From JABWBJ01 sp035646395 (GTDB taxonomy: Bacteria; Gemmatimonadota; Gemmatimonadetes; Gemmatimonadales; Gemmatimonadaceae), in NCBI GenBank assembly GCA_035646395.1, contig DASRPK010000187.1, positions 1-11,510 of the forward strand: a stretch of 11,510 bases of DNA, written 5' to 3'. Each line of letters begins with the position of its first letter. The first letter of the stretch is position 1. The notes below the pieces were generated by a model that worked only from the letters and a program-made list of their open reading frames with translations, had not been told where the DNA came from and did no database searches. A program made the position numbers and the translations under genes. Below, piece by piece: positions 1-6,019 of the stretch.

Positions 1-321
1 ATTTTTACTCCGCACATGGATACGGGCGACTTCGTCATCGTCGTCAACGCGTCCAAGGTGGTCGTCACCGGCCGCAAGGCGGAGCAGAAGCAGTACTTCA
101 ATCACACCGGCTACATGGGTCACGAGCGGTACACCCCATTCGCGACCATGCTCGCCAGGCATCCTGAGCGCGTCATCGAAAAGGCCGTGTACGGGATGCT
201 GCCCAAGACCACGCTGGCGCGCGAGTCGCTGCGCCGGAAGCTCCGCGTGTATGCGGGCGCCGAACATCCGCACGCCGCGCAGCAGCCGGCCGCATTGACC
301 ATCAGCACAAAGAGCGAATAG
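1..321 (+). CDS. rplM: 50S ribosomal protein L13 (uL13), 3' part only
   Basis: The window opens inside this gene; the reading frame is open from base 1 and ends in TAG. uL13 is a large-subunit protein that binds 23S rRNA early in assembly. The visible 106 residues contain the family landmarks in order: DTGDFVIVVNA near the start, a KVVVTGRK strand, the FNHTGYMG segment, RVIEKAVYGMLPK, and the C-terminal AEHPHAAQQP block. Roughly the first 35-40 residues expected for the family lie upstream of the window. An internal ATG at position 16 is not the start, because conserved residues precede it. The rpsI start follows one base after the stop, the usual rplM-rpsI pairing, so the two are surely co-transcribed. 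The short tail after AQQP is unremarkable. Confidence 0.97.
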   Translation: MFTPHMDTGDFVIVVNASKVVVTGRKAEQKQYFNHTGYMGHERYTPFATMLARHPERVIEKAVYGMLPKTTLARESLRRKLRVYAGAEHPHAAQQPAALTISTKSE

Positions 322-322
322 C

Positions 323-718
323 ATGGCCGACAATGGACAGATCCACGCCATCGGGCGCCGCAAGGAAGCGGTTTGCCGCATCTACTTGCGACCCGGGTCG
401 GGGAAGTGGGACATCAACGGTCGCACGTTAGGCGACTATTTCCCGCGGCCGGCCCTTGTGTCCGCGATCCAGCAGCCGTTCACGGCGACGGACATGCTCG
501 GCCGCTGGGACGTCAAGGCGCACCTCGAGGGTGGCGGTCAGGCCGGACAGGCTGGCGCACTCCGCCTCGCGGCGGCTCGCGCCATCGTGAAGATGGACGA
601 GACGCATCGGCGCAAGCTGCGCGACCTCGGCCTCCTCACGCGCGACGCTCGTTCCGTCGAGCGGAAAAAGCCGGGTCGTCCGAAGGCACGTAAGCGGTTC
701 CAGTTCTCCAAGCGGTAA
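323..718 (+). CDS. rpsI: 30S ribosomal protein S9 (uS9)
   Basis: This 131-residue protein has the normal uS9 length. uS9 sits in the head of the small subunit, and its C-terminal tail reaches the P-site tRNA. Visible landmarks are GRRKEAVCRIYLRPGSGK near the N terminus, the GGGQAGQAGALRLAAARA block in the middle, LLTRDARSVERKKPG, and the invariant basic C terminus ending FQFSKR. The ATG at 323 lies one base after the rplM stop. A weak purine-rich AAAGAG sits about 8 nt upstream, so translational coupling is likely. The gene contains one of the CGTTAGGC words (426-433) that encode a rare TTA leucine followed by glycine. The stop is TAA, followed by an AT-rich non-coding stretch. Confidence 0.98.
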   Translation: MADNGQIHAIGRRKEAVCRIYLRPGSGKWDINGRTLGDYFPRPALVSAIQQPFTATDMLGRWDVKAHLEGGGQAGQAGALRLAAARAIVKMDETHRRKLRDLGLLTRDARSVERKKPGRPKARKRFQFSKR

Positions 719-725
719 ACAACAA

Positions 726-762
726 ATTGCAGATTGCAGATTTTCACTTTGCAATGTGCAAT
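726..762 (+). repeat. AT-rich hairpin built from a GATTGCA-type heptamer, downstream of rpsI
   Basis: The arm ATTGCAGATTGCAGA (726-740) can pair with TTTGCAATGTGCAAT (748-762) across a 7-nt loop. All 15 positions pair except one G-G mismatch, with one G-U wobble. The left arm is itself two ATTGCAG heptamers in tandem. The base composition is strikingly AT-rich for this GC-rich window. No T-run follows, so it is not a classical intrinsic terminator; it could stabilise the rplM-rpsI 3' end or reduce read-through. TTGCAG and TGCAAT words also occur twice at 17-bp spacing (727/750 and 734/757), which could be a weak promoter-like arrangement, but TGCAAT is a poor -10 match. Confidence 0.6.
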
Positions 763-771
763 CACTCACGT

Positions 772-837
772 CTTCCGAGCCTCTGAGGGTGCCGGCACTC
801 GCCGGTCGAAAGAGGCGCTGACGAAGGCGGAAGCCCT
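772..837 (+). promoter_or_regulatory. Candidate structured mRNA leader of rpsB, with possible pseudoknot
   Basis: Three nested stems can be read directly. P1 is CTTCCG (772-777) with CGGAAG (828-833). P2 is GCCTCT (779-784) with AGAGGC (811-816). P3 is GCCGGC (791-796) with GCCGGT (801-806) around the 4-nt loop ACTC. The bulge AGGG (786-789), between P2 and P3, is complementary to CCCT (834-837) just after P1, so a pseudoknot can form. The fold ends 24 nt before the rpsB ATG, and no Shine-Dalgarno sequence precedes that ATG. Leaders of rpsB in enteric bacteria are bound by uS2 for autoregulation. Assigning that role here is inference from position and shape, not from a recognised motif. Confidence 0.5.
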
Positions 838-861
838 AACCCACAAACGACTCACCACCTA

Positions 862-1785
862 ATGCAGCCAACTCTCGAACAGCTCCTTGAAGCCGGTGTG
901 CACTTCGGCCACCAGACCCGCCGGTGGAACCCGAAGATGCGTCGGTTCATTTTCGCCGAACGCAACGGCATTCACATCATTGACCTGCAGAAAACTCTGC
1001 GGCAGATCGAGCTTGCCCAGAAGCTCGTCCGCGAGACGATTCTGCGGGGCGATAACATCCTCTTCGTCTGCACCAAGCGGCAGCTTGCCGCGATCGTGCG
1101 CGGCGAGGCCGAGCGCAGCAACTCGCTCTTCGTTACTGAGCGGTGGCTGGGCGGACTGCTGACCAACTACCAGACCATCAAGAAGCAGATCCGGAAGCTC
1201 AAGGACCTGGAAGCAGGTTCAGAAGCCGGCGGTGAATTCGAGAACTACACCAAGAAGGAGCAGCTGCTACTCACGCGTCAGCGCGACAAGCTTTCCAAGT
1301 ATCTGGAGGGCATCAAGAACATGGGTCGTCCGCCCGGACTCATGGTCGTGATTGATTCCCGCAAGGAACGCATCGCGGTCGCGGAAGCCAACAAGCTCGG
1401 CATTCCGATCGTCGCAATCGTCGACACGAATGCCGATCCGGACCTCATCACGGTCCCGATTGCCGGGAACGACGATGCGATCCGGTCCGTCGAGTTGATC
1501 ACGCGCTTCCTGGCTGAAGCGATCGCGGAAGCGCGACGTGAGGCGCCGGCGCGCGCGGTCGAGGAAGAAGCGGAAGAGAGCACCTACAGCTCCGATCGTG
1601 GTCTCGAGCCGGCCGCGGCCGGTGGAGAGGAAGAACGGAAGCGCCGTCGTCGGCCACGTCGCCGTCGTGCCAAGCCGGAAGCCATCGCCGCGCGCCGGAA
1701 GCCAGGCGCTGAAGGCGAAGCGGAAGGCGGCGAAGTCGTTGAAGGCGGTGAGGCGGTGGAAGCCGCAGAGGACGGAGCCGAATAG
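862..1785 (+). CDS. rpsB: 30S ribosomal protein S2 (uS2) with long charged C-terminal tail
   Basis: uS2 is a late-assembling small-subunit protein that helps recruit bS1. The first ~225 residues are canonical: the LLEAGVHFGHQTRRWNPKM opening, IHIIDLQKT, LFVCTKRQ, the FVTERWLGGLLTNYQT block, GRPPGLMVVIDSRKE, and IPIVAIVDTNADPD. The protein is 307 residues against about 240 in E. coli. The extra ~82 residues (226-307) are low complexity: an acidic stretch, a very basic run around 256-279 rich in Arg and Lys, and a final Glu/Gly/Ala acidic stretch. ATG 862 gives the conserved N terminus but has no recognisable Shine-Dalgarno site, so initiation may depend on the structured leader. Two hairpins and an intrinsic terminator follow, suggesting rpsB expression is partly separate from tsf. 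Confidence 0.97.
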   Translation: MQPTLEQLLEAGVHFGHQTRRWNPKMRRFIFAERNGIHIIDLQKTLRQIELAQKLVRETILRGDNILFVCTKRQLAAIVRGEAERSNSLFVTERWLGGLLTNYQTIKKQIRKLKDLEAGSEAGGEFENYTKKEQLLLTRQRDKLSKYLEGIKNMGRPPGLMVVIDSRKERIAVAEANKLGIPIVAIVDTNADPDLITVPIAGNDDAIRSVELITRFLAEAIAEARREAPARAVEEEAEESTYSSDRGLEPAAAGGEEERKRRRRPRRRRAKPEAIAARRKPGAEGEAEGGEVVEGGEAVEAAEDGAE

Positions 1786-1826
1786 TTTTCAGGCGCCACG
1801 GATTCCGGCCGCACCGTTCGGTCGGA

Positions 1827-1866
1827 CATGATCGAAAGATCATGAGGCATCGGTGAAGGATACCGA
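1827..1866 (+). other. Two small RNA hairpins in the rpsB-tsf spacer
   Basis: CATGATC (1827-1833) pairs perfectly with GATCATG (1838-1844) around the stable GNRA tetraloop GAAA. Immediately downstream, TCGGT (1850-1854) pairs with ACCGA (1862-1866). Both precede the intrinsic terminator at 1869-1900, giving three consecutive stems in the rpsB 3' untranslated region. They may protect the rpsB mRNA end or form part of an attenuation structure controlling tsf; the sequence does not distinguish these. Confidence 0.5.
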
Positions 1867-1867
1867 A

Positions 1868-1900
1868 GCGCCGTCGGCCAACAGCCGACGGCGTCGTTTT
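1868..1900 (+). terminator. Rho-independent terminator (or attenuator) after rpsB
   Basis: A perfect 10-bp GC-rich stem, CGCCGTCGGC (1869-1878) with GCCGACGGCG (1884-1893), closes a 5-nt CAACA loop and is followed by TCGTTTT with four Ts ending at 1900. This is the classical form of an intrinsic terminator. It lies 84 nt after the rpsB stop and about 90 nt before the tsf start, so it probably ends or attenuates the ribosomal-protein transcript. The T-run is short, so some read-through into tsf is plausible. Confidence 0.8.
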
Positions 1901-1901
1901 A

Positions 1902-1965
1902 CAGCAGCAATCACACCAGCAATTGGCACCAGCACGCAGCATCAGCAGCAGCAATCAGCAATCAG
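1902..1965 (+). repeat. CAG/AGCAATC-rich repeat stretch upstream of tsf
   Basis: This stretch is dominated by CAGCA and CAATCA words and ends in a clean heptamer tandem, AGCAATC-AGCAATC-AG (1950-1965). The same AGCAATC heptamer (reverse complement GATTGCT) builds both arms of the tsf-pyrH inverted repeat. The stretch is open in the tsf frame, so an ATG at 1923 could wrongly extend EF-Ts by 23 Ser/Gln-rich residues. It lies between the terminator and the tsf ribosome binding site, and I see no convincing promoter in it. Confidence 0.6.
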
Positions 1966-1991
1966 AACGCAGCTCTTCAGAGGTTTCCAAA

Positions 1992-2885
1992 ATGACAATG
2001 ACCGACTACAAGCCCAGCGCTAAGGACGTCCAGGAGCTCCGCCAGCGCACCGGAGCCGGCATGATGGATTGCCGGAATGCCCTCACCGCCGCCAACGGTG
2101 ACATGAACCTGGCTATCGAGAACCTGCGGAAGTCGGGGATCGCCAAAGCGGAAAAGCGCGCGGGCCGCGTCGCTTCCGAGGGTCGCATCGTCGTCCAGAT
2201 GGCGCCTGACGCGAAGTCCGGCGCGATGCTCGAGCTCAATTCCGAGACCGACTTCGTGTCGCGGAACGACGAATTCGCGGCGGTCGCCGAGGCCCTCGGC
2301 AAGGCGCTGTTCGCCGACACCTCATTCGATGGCAGCGTTCCCGATGCCACCGGCGGAGCGTTCCTGTCGACGGCGTTCGAGGGGAAGACGATCCAGGACA
2401 AGGTCACCGAGACGTCGGCCAAGACGGGCGAAAACGTCGTCCTGCGCCGCTACGCGCGCCTGACGACCGATGGCACGTTAGGCACCTACATCCACCACAA
2501 CGGCCGCGTGGCCGCCATGGTCGAGGTGGAGGGGCCCGCCGGCGCGCCCGCGCAGGAGCTGGCACGCACGATCGCTGAGCATGTAGCCGCCGGCGTGCCG
2601 CGCGTGCCGGAGGCGGTGCGCCGTGAGGACGTCTCGACCGAGCTGGTGGAGCGTGAGCGCCGCATCTTCAGCGAGAAAGCGATCGCCGAGGGGAAGCCTG
2701 CCGCTATCCTCGAGAAGGTGGTCGAGGGGCAGATCCGCAAGTTCTTCGCCGAAGTGACGCTGCTCGAGCAGCCGTGGGTTCGCGATGAATCGAAGACCAT
2801 TCAGCAACTGGTCGACGAGGCGTCCAAGGCCGCCGGCGCTTCACTCAGCGTCAAGCGGTTTGTCCGATACCGCATGGGCGAGTGA
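1992..2885 (+). CDS. tsf: Translation elongation factor Ts
   Basis: EF-Ts is the guanine nucleotide exchange factor that recycles EF-Tu-GDP to EF-Tu-GTP in the cytoplasm. The N-terminal UBA-like domain and first signature are clear: LRQRTGAGMMDCRNAL at about residues 16-31. The second signature, with the EF-Tu-contacting TDFV motif, is at residues 86-89. Both halves of the core domain are present, ending with LLEQPWVRDESKTIQQLV and a short basic C terminus. The start is ATG 1992 because AGAGG (1979-1983) lies 8 nt upstream; ATG 1998 is a close alternative, and ATG 1923 falls in repeat sequence. The resulting 297 residues fit the long (two-lobed core) family type. It contains one CGTTAGGC word (2476-2483). 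tsf normally pairs with rpsB, but here a terminator separates them. Confidence 0.96.
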   Translation: MTMTDYKPSAKDVQELRQRTGAGMMDCRNALTAANGDMNLAIENLRKSGIAKAEKRAGRVASEGRIVVQMAPDAKSGAMLELNSETDFVSRNDEFAAVAEALGKALFADTSFDGSVPDATGGAFLSTAFEGKTIQDKVTETSAKTGENVVLRRYARLTTDGTLGTYIHHNGRVAAMVEVEGPAGAPAQELARTIAEHVAAGVPRVPEAVRREDVSTELVERERRIFSEKAIAEGKPAAILEKVVEGQIRKFFAEVTLLEQPWVRDESKTIQQLVDEASKAAGASLSVKRFVRYRMGE

Positions 2886-3000
2886 TTGCTACGTGCTGAT
2901 TGCTACTTGCTGGGGCTGATCCTGCGTGCTTGGGCTGGAGCCGATTCCACCAGCGCCAGCACGCTGCATAGACCCCAGCAAGTAGCAATCAGCAATCAGC
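2884..3000. repeat. Large inverted repeat of heptamer units between tsf and pyrH
   Basis: Bases 2895-2915 and 2973-2993 are perfect reverse complements (21 bp; 22 counting 2894/2994). Inside them GCGTGCT (2924-2930) pairs with AGCACGC (2958-2964), and GCTGG (2934-2938) with CCAGC (2950-2954), giving a three-tier hairpin. The left arm reads as four 7-nt units, GATTGCT-ACGTGCT-GATTGCT-ACTTGCT (2884-2911); the right arm as AGCAAGT-AGCAATC-AGCAATC-AGC (2977-3000). There is no T-run, so simple intrinsic termination is unlikely. In the transcript it would be a strong structure between the tsf stop and pyrH start, possibly an RNase processing or stability element. No transposase or target-site duplication is evident. 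Confidence 0.85.
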
Positions 3001-3030
3001 CGCACGTCACAACTATCAATACCCAACCTG

Positions 3031-3762
3031 ATGCCCGATAACGGTCAACCTGTCTTCCGGCGGATCCTGCTCAAGCTCTCCGGCGAGGCCCTCGCCGGAG
3101 AGAAGGGCACCGGTTTCGACTTCGACCGCGTTGGCCAGTTCTGTGACGAGGTTCGTGCTGTCGTCAACATGGGCGTCGGCGTTGGGATGGTGATCGGCGG
3201 TGGCAACATCGTGCGCGGACGGCAGCTCGCCGAGATGGGTATGGATCGTGTCGCCGCCGATTACATGGGCATGCTCGGCACGGTCATCAATGCGCTCGCG
3301 CTCCAGGACGTCATGGAGCGACGGGGCCTGGACACTCGTGTCATGACAGCGATCCGGATGGAAGAGCTGGCCGAGCCCTATATCAGGCGGCGCGCACTTC
3401 GCCATTTCGAGAAGGGCCGCATCGTGATTTTTGCCGGCGGCACGGGCAATCCGTACTTTTCGACCGACACCGCCGCGGCATTGCGGGCCATCCAGATGAA
3501 GGCCGACGTCATCATCAAGGCGACCAGTGTCGACGGCGTCTACTCGGCGGACCCGAAGAAGAATCCGAACGCGACCTTCTACGAACGGATCAGCTATCGC
3601 GACGTCATGCTCGAGGAACTGGGCGTGATGGACCAGACCGCGGTGACGCTTTGTAAGGAAAACAACCTGCCGTTGATCGTTCTGAACATTCACCGCCCAG
3701 GCGCCGTCGCCATGGCGGTCCGCGGGGAGAAGGTGGGAACGCGGGTCGGGATGGAGAAATAG
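3031..3762 (+). CDS. pyrH: UMP kinase (uridylate kinase)
   Basis: This enzyme phosphorylates UMP to UDP with ATP, the committed supply step for UTP and CTP and for UDP-sugar cell-wall precursors. It is a cytoplasmic hexamer of the amino acid kinase fold. The 243 residues match the bacterial family length. Visible motifs in order are RILLKLSGEALAG at the N terminus (phosphate-binding), IGGGNIVRG, the MGMLGTVINALALQD segment, the GGTGNPYFSTDTAAALRA nucleotide-site block, DGVYSADPKKNPNA, and the closing IVLNIHRPGAV. ATG 3031 gives the standard N terminus but has no Shine-Dalgarno site. A TATCAAT word at 3014-3020 could be a -10 element for a very short leader, but no good -35 accompanies it. The tsf-pyrH-frr-uppS-cdsA order is widespread in bacteria. 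Confidence 0.97.
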   Translation: MPDNGQPVFRRILLKLSGEALAGEKGTGFDFDRVGQFCDEVRAVVNMGVGVGMVIGGGNIVRGRQLAEMGMDRVAADYMGMLGTVINALALQDVMERRGLDTRVMTAIRMEELAEPYIRRRALRHFEKGRIVIFAGGTGNPYFSTDTAAALRAIQMKADVIIKATSVDGVYSADPKKNPNATFYERISYRDVMLEELGVMDQTAVTLCKENNLPLIVLNIHRPGAVAMAVRGEKVGTRVGMEK

Positions 3763-3812
3763 CAGACGCGCTGCAACCCTTACTTGGCAAACAAGTCCCC
3801 CCAATATCCGCC

Positions 3813-4367
3813 ATGAGCACTATCCAGCAGATCATGAAGGACGCGCGTGCGCACATGGACAAGGCGATCGAGTCCGTGAAGCACGAGTTCGCGTCTGTGC
3901 GCTCGAGCAAGGCCACGACCAACATGCTCGACACCGTACGCGTGGAGGTGTACGGCTCGATGATGATGCTGAACCAGGTCGCGAGCCTCGCCGCGCCTGA
4001 ACCACGCCTGCTCACGGTCACGCCGTTCGACAAGTCGCAGATCAAGGTGATCGAGAAGGCGATCCGTGAGGCCGAGCTCGGGCTCGACCCGGTTACGCAG
4101 GGCGCAATGATCCGCGTTCCGCTGCCGCAGATGAACGAAGAGCGGCGCCGCGACCTCGTGAAAATCGTGCACAAGTTCGCCGAGGAAGGTCGCATCGGAA
4201 TCCGTCACTGGCGCACCGAGGCTCGCGCTGGTCTCAAGAAACTCGATGGCGTCTCCGAGGACGATGTGAAGCACGCCGAAAAGGACCTGCAGAAGGTCCA
4301 TGACGAGTACATCGGCAAGATCGACGCGCTCATGAAGGCGAAAGAGCACGAGATCATGGAAGTGTGA
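3813..4367 (+). CDS. frr: Ribosome recycling factor
   Basis: RRF works with EF-G to split the post-termination ribosome and release mRNA and tRNA. The 184 residues are almost exactly the usual 185. The three-helix-bundle landmarks are visible: the FASVRSSKATTNMLD region, which in the family carries the RxGRA-type segment (here SVRSSKA), PFDKSQIKVIEKAI, the LGLDP and VPLPQMNEERRRDLVK blocks, and the IRHWRTEA segment near the hinge. ATG 3813 is the only start that gives a full N terminus; no Shine-Dalgarno sequence precedes it. The 50-nt pyrH-frr gap contains only a small ACTTG/CAAGT hairpin (3782-3796). The stop TGA overlaps a possible uppS GTG codon, pointing to tight coupling with uppS. Confidence 0.97.
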   Translation: MSTIQQIMKDARAHMDKAIESVKHEFASVRSSKATTNMLDTVRVEVYGSMMMLNQVASLAAPEPRLLTVTPFDKSQIKVIEKAIREAELGLDPVTQGAMIRVPLPQMNEERRRDLVKIVHKFAEEGRIGIRHWRTEARAGLKKLDGVSEDDVKHAEKDLQKVHDEYIGKIDALMKAKEHEIMEV

Positions 4368-4381
4368 CGGGAGCGCGCCAG

Positions 4382-5128
4382 ATGCGCACCGCCGAGGATC
4401 TGCTGAACGGAATTCGCAACGGAAGCGACATGCCCCGGCATGTCGCGATTATCATGGACGGGAACGGGCGATGGGCACGCGAGCGCCACATGCCGCGTGT
4501 GTTCGGACACCGCTCCGGCATGACCGCCGTCCGTGAAGTCATCGAGGGTTCGGTTGAAGCCGGCGTCGAGTACCTGTCGCTGTTCGCTTTCTCGCGCGAG
4601 AACTGGGAACGGCCGGCGAGCGAGGTCGAGGCCCTCATGGACCTCCTCGTCGAGTACGTCGCGCGCGAAGCGAACGAGCTCGTCACGAAGGGTGTTCGCG
4701 TCCGGGTGTTAGGCGATCTCTCTCGTCTGTCTCCGGCCGCTACGCAAGCAGTCGCGGATGTCGTCCAGCGCACTGGTGGGAATGAGCGCCTGGTGCTCAA
4801 CCTCTTCATCTCTTACGCGGCGCGAGACGAGATCGTACGCGCCGTTCGGGCGATTGCGCGTGCGGCGGTTGCCGGCGAGCTGGAACCTGATGCCATCACC
4901 GAGGACACAGTGAGCGCGCGGCTGTACACGGCTGACTGCCCGGACCCTGATCTGCTGATTCGTACCTCCGGTGAGCAGCGCCTGTCGAACTTCCTGCTCT
5001 GGCAGCTCGCCTATGCGGAGCTCTACATCACGACCGTGCTCTGGCCTGATTTCAATCGCGAGGAACTCTTCAAGGCCATTGCCGAGTTTCAGGGCCGCGA
5101 CCGGCGTTATGGCCGGGTGACTGCCTGA
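4382..5128 (+). CDS. uppS: Isoprenyl transferase, probably undecaprenyl diphosphate synthase
   Basis: This cis-prenyltransferase adds isopentenyl diphosphate units to farnesyl diphosphate, giving the C55 lipid carrier for peptidoglycan and other surface polymers. Motifs are complete: MPRHVAIIMDGNGRWA with the catalytic Asp at residue 26 and DGNGRW 26-31, the GHRSG segment, LFAFSRENWERP, and RTSGEQRLSNFLLWQLAY followed by LWPDF. I place the start at ATG 4382 because GGGAG (4369-4373) lies 8 nt upstream, giving 248 residues with the catalytic Asp at the same number as in E. coli. The GTG at 4364, overlapping the frr stop as GTGA, is a credible alternative adding six residues. Neighbouring frr and cdsA fit the usual operon, and dxr downstream supplies its isoprenoid precursors. 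A TTA-GGC codon pair lies at 4709-4714. Confidence 0.95.
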   Translation: MRTAEDLLNGIRNGSDMPRHVAIIMDGNGRWARERHMPRVFGHRSGMTAVREVIEGSVEAGVEYLSLFAFSRENWERPASEVEALMDLLVEYVAREANELVTKGVRVRVLGDLSRLSPAATQAVADVVQRTGGNERLVLNLFISYAARDEIVRAVRAIARAAVAGELEPDAITEDTVSARLYTADCPDPDLLIRTSGEQRLSNFLLWQLAYAELYITTVLWPDFNREELFKAIAEFQGRDRRYGRVTA

Positions 5129-5175
5129 CGACGACTAGCGGGAAGGGGCCGGGAGCGCTTGGCCGCCGCGTCCTG

Positions 5176-6006
5176 GTGGCCCTGATCGGCATCCCGGTCG
5201 CTGTCGCCGCCGGGTACGCGGGCGGTCTGGTGCTTGCTCTGCTGCTGGCGTTGCTCGCCGGCGTCGGGGCGTGGGAACTGTTCCGTTTCTCCCGGGCGCA
5301 CGGCTCGTTTGCGCTGGAACCCATCGGAATTCCGCTGGCGGCCCTGATGCCGTTAGGCGCGCATGCCATGCGCATCGGCTGGTTCGATTCCCCGCTTGCA
5401 GCCGGGGGCGCGGTGTTCGTTGCCCTCACCGGGGCGGTCCTCTGGGCGCGCTCTCCGGACGAACGCCCGTTAGGTTCGATTGCCATCACGACGTTCGGCG
5501 TGCTGTATGCGGGCGCCTCACTGGCCTATGCCTATGCGCTTCGGCATCACCGGTTCGTGGTGGAACCCGTCGCCGGCGCGGTCCTGGTGTTCTTCCCCAT
5601 CGCGTTGACCTGGGTCAGCGACTCCGGGGCGTATTTCGTCGGTCGGGCGCTGGGGAAGAAGAAGCTCATGCCCAGGGTAAGTCCGGGAAAGACCGTCGCC
5701 GGTGCGGTTGGCGCGATTGTGTTCTCGATGCTGGGCGCGTGGGCGTATAACGATTTTGTTTTGCGGCCGGTCGCGCAGCTCGCGCTCGCACCGTGGACCG
5801 CGCTCATATTCGGCGCCGTCATCAGTGTCGTCGGTCAGGTAGGCGACCTGGTCGAGTCGCTGTTCAAGCGCGAGGCAGGAGTGAAAGACAGCTCGAGCTT
5901 TTTCAGCGCGCACGGTGGCGTGCTCGATCGACTCGACAGTTTGTACTTCGCGATTCCCGTCGCGTACCTGATTCTCAGTCGATTGTTGTTAGCGGCACCC
6001 CGGTGA
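5176..6006 (+). CDS. cdsA: Phosphatidate cytidylyltransferase (CDP-diacylglycerol synthase)
   Basis: CdsA is an inner-membrane enzyme that makes CDP-diacylglycerol from CTP and phosphatidic acid, feeding phospholipid synthesis. The sequence is dominated by hydrophobic segments and ends with the family signature: SLFKREAGVKD, then FFSAHGGVLDRLDS. The PROSITE-style pattern is nearly intact; the usual Pro/Gly-x before HGG is Ser-Ala here. The start is uncertain. GTG 5176 is the first conventional start codon, but it drops the Arg-Arg and Leu that precede the first helix in relatives. The frame is open further upstream, and a CTG at 5125, overlapping the uppS TGA as CTGA, would add 17 residues (beginning MTTTSGKG, then GRRVL). 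No good Shine-Dalgarno sits before GTG 5176. Two TTA-GG(C/T) pairs occur at 5353 and 5470. Confidence 0.93.
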   Translation: MALIGIPVAVAAGYAGGLVLALLLALLAGVGAWELFRFSRAHGSFALEPIGIPLAALMPLGAHAMRIGWFDSPLAAGGAVFVALTGAVLWARSPDERPLGSIAITTFGVLYAGASLAYAYALRHHRFVVEPVAGAVLVFFPIALTWVSDSGAYFVGRALGKKKLMPRVSPGKTVAGAVGAIVFSMLGAWAYNDFVLRPVAQLALAPWTALIFGAVISVVGQVGDLVESLFKREAGVKDSSSFFSAHGGVLDRLDSLYFAIPVAYLILSRLLLAAPR

Positions 6007-6019
6007 GCAGCCAATCGAC

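Noticed and set aside
1923..1991. N-terminal extension of EF-Ts from ATG 1923
   Set aside because: It translates CAG/CAATC repeat DNA into Ser/Gln-rich sequence with no EF-Ts counterpart, while ATG 1992 has AGAGG at good spacing and gives the family N terminus.
726..3000. CRISPR array as an explanation for the repeated heptamers
   Set aside because: Units are only 7 nt and directly abutting, with no unique spacers, and no cas genes are present.
2884..3000. Intrinsic terminator between tsf and pyrH
   Set aside because: The stem is long enough but no T-run follows it, so classical Rho-independent termination is not supported.
3016..3804. Long minus-strand open frame opposite pyrH
   Set aside because: It is the antisense shadow of a fully canonical pyrH, His/Asp-rich with no recognisable domain, as expected from GC-biased codon positions.
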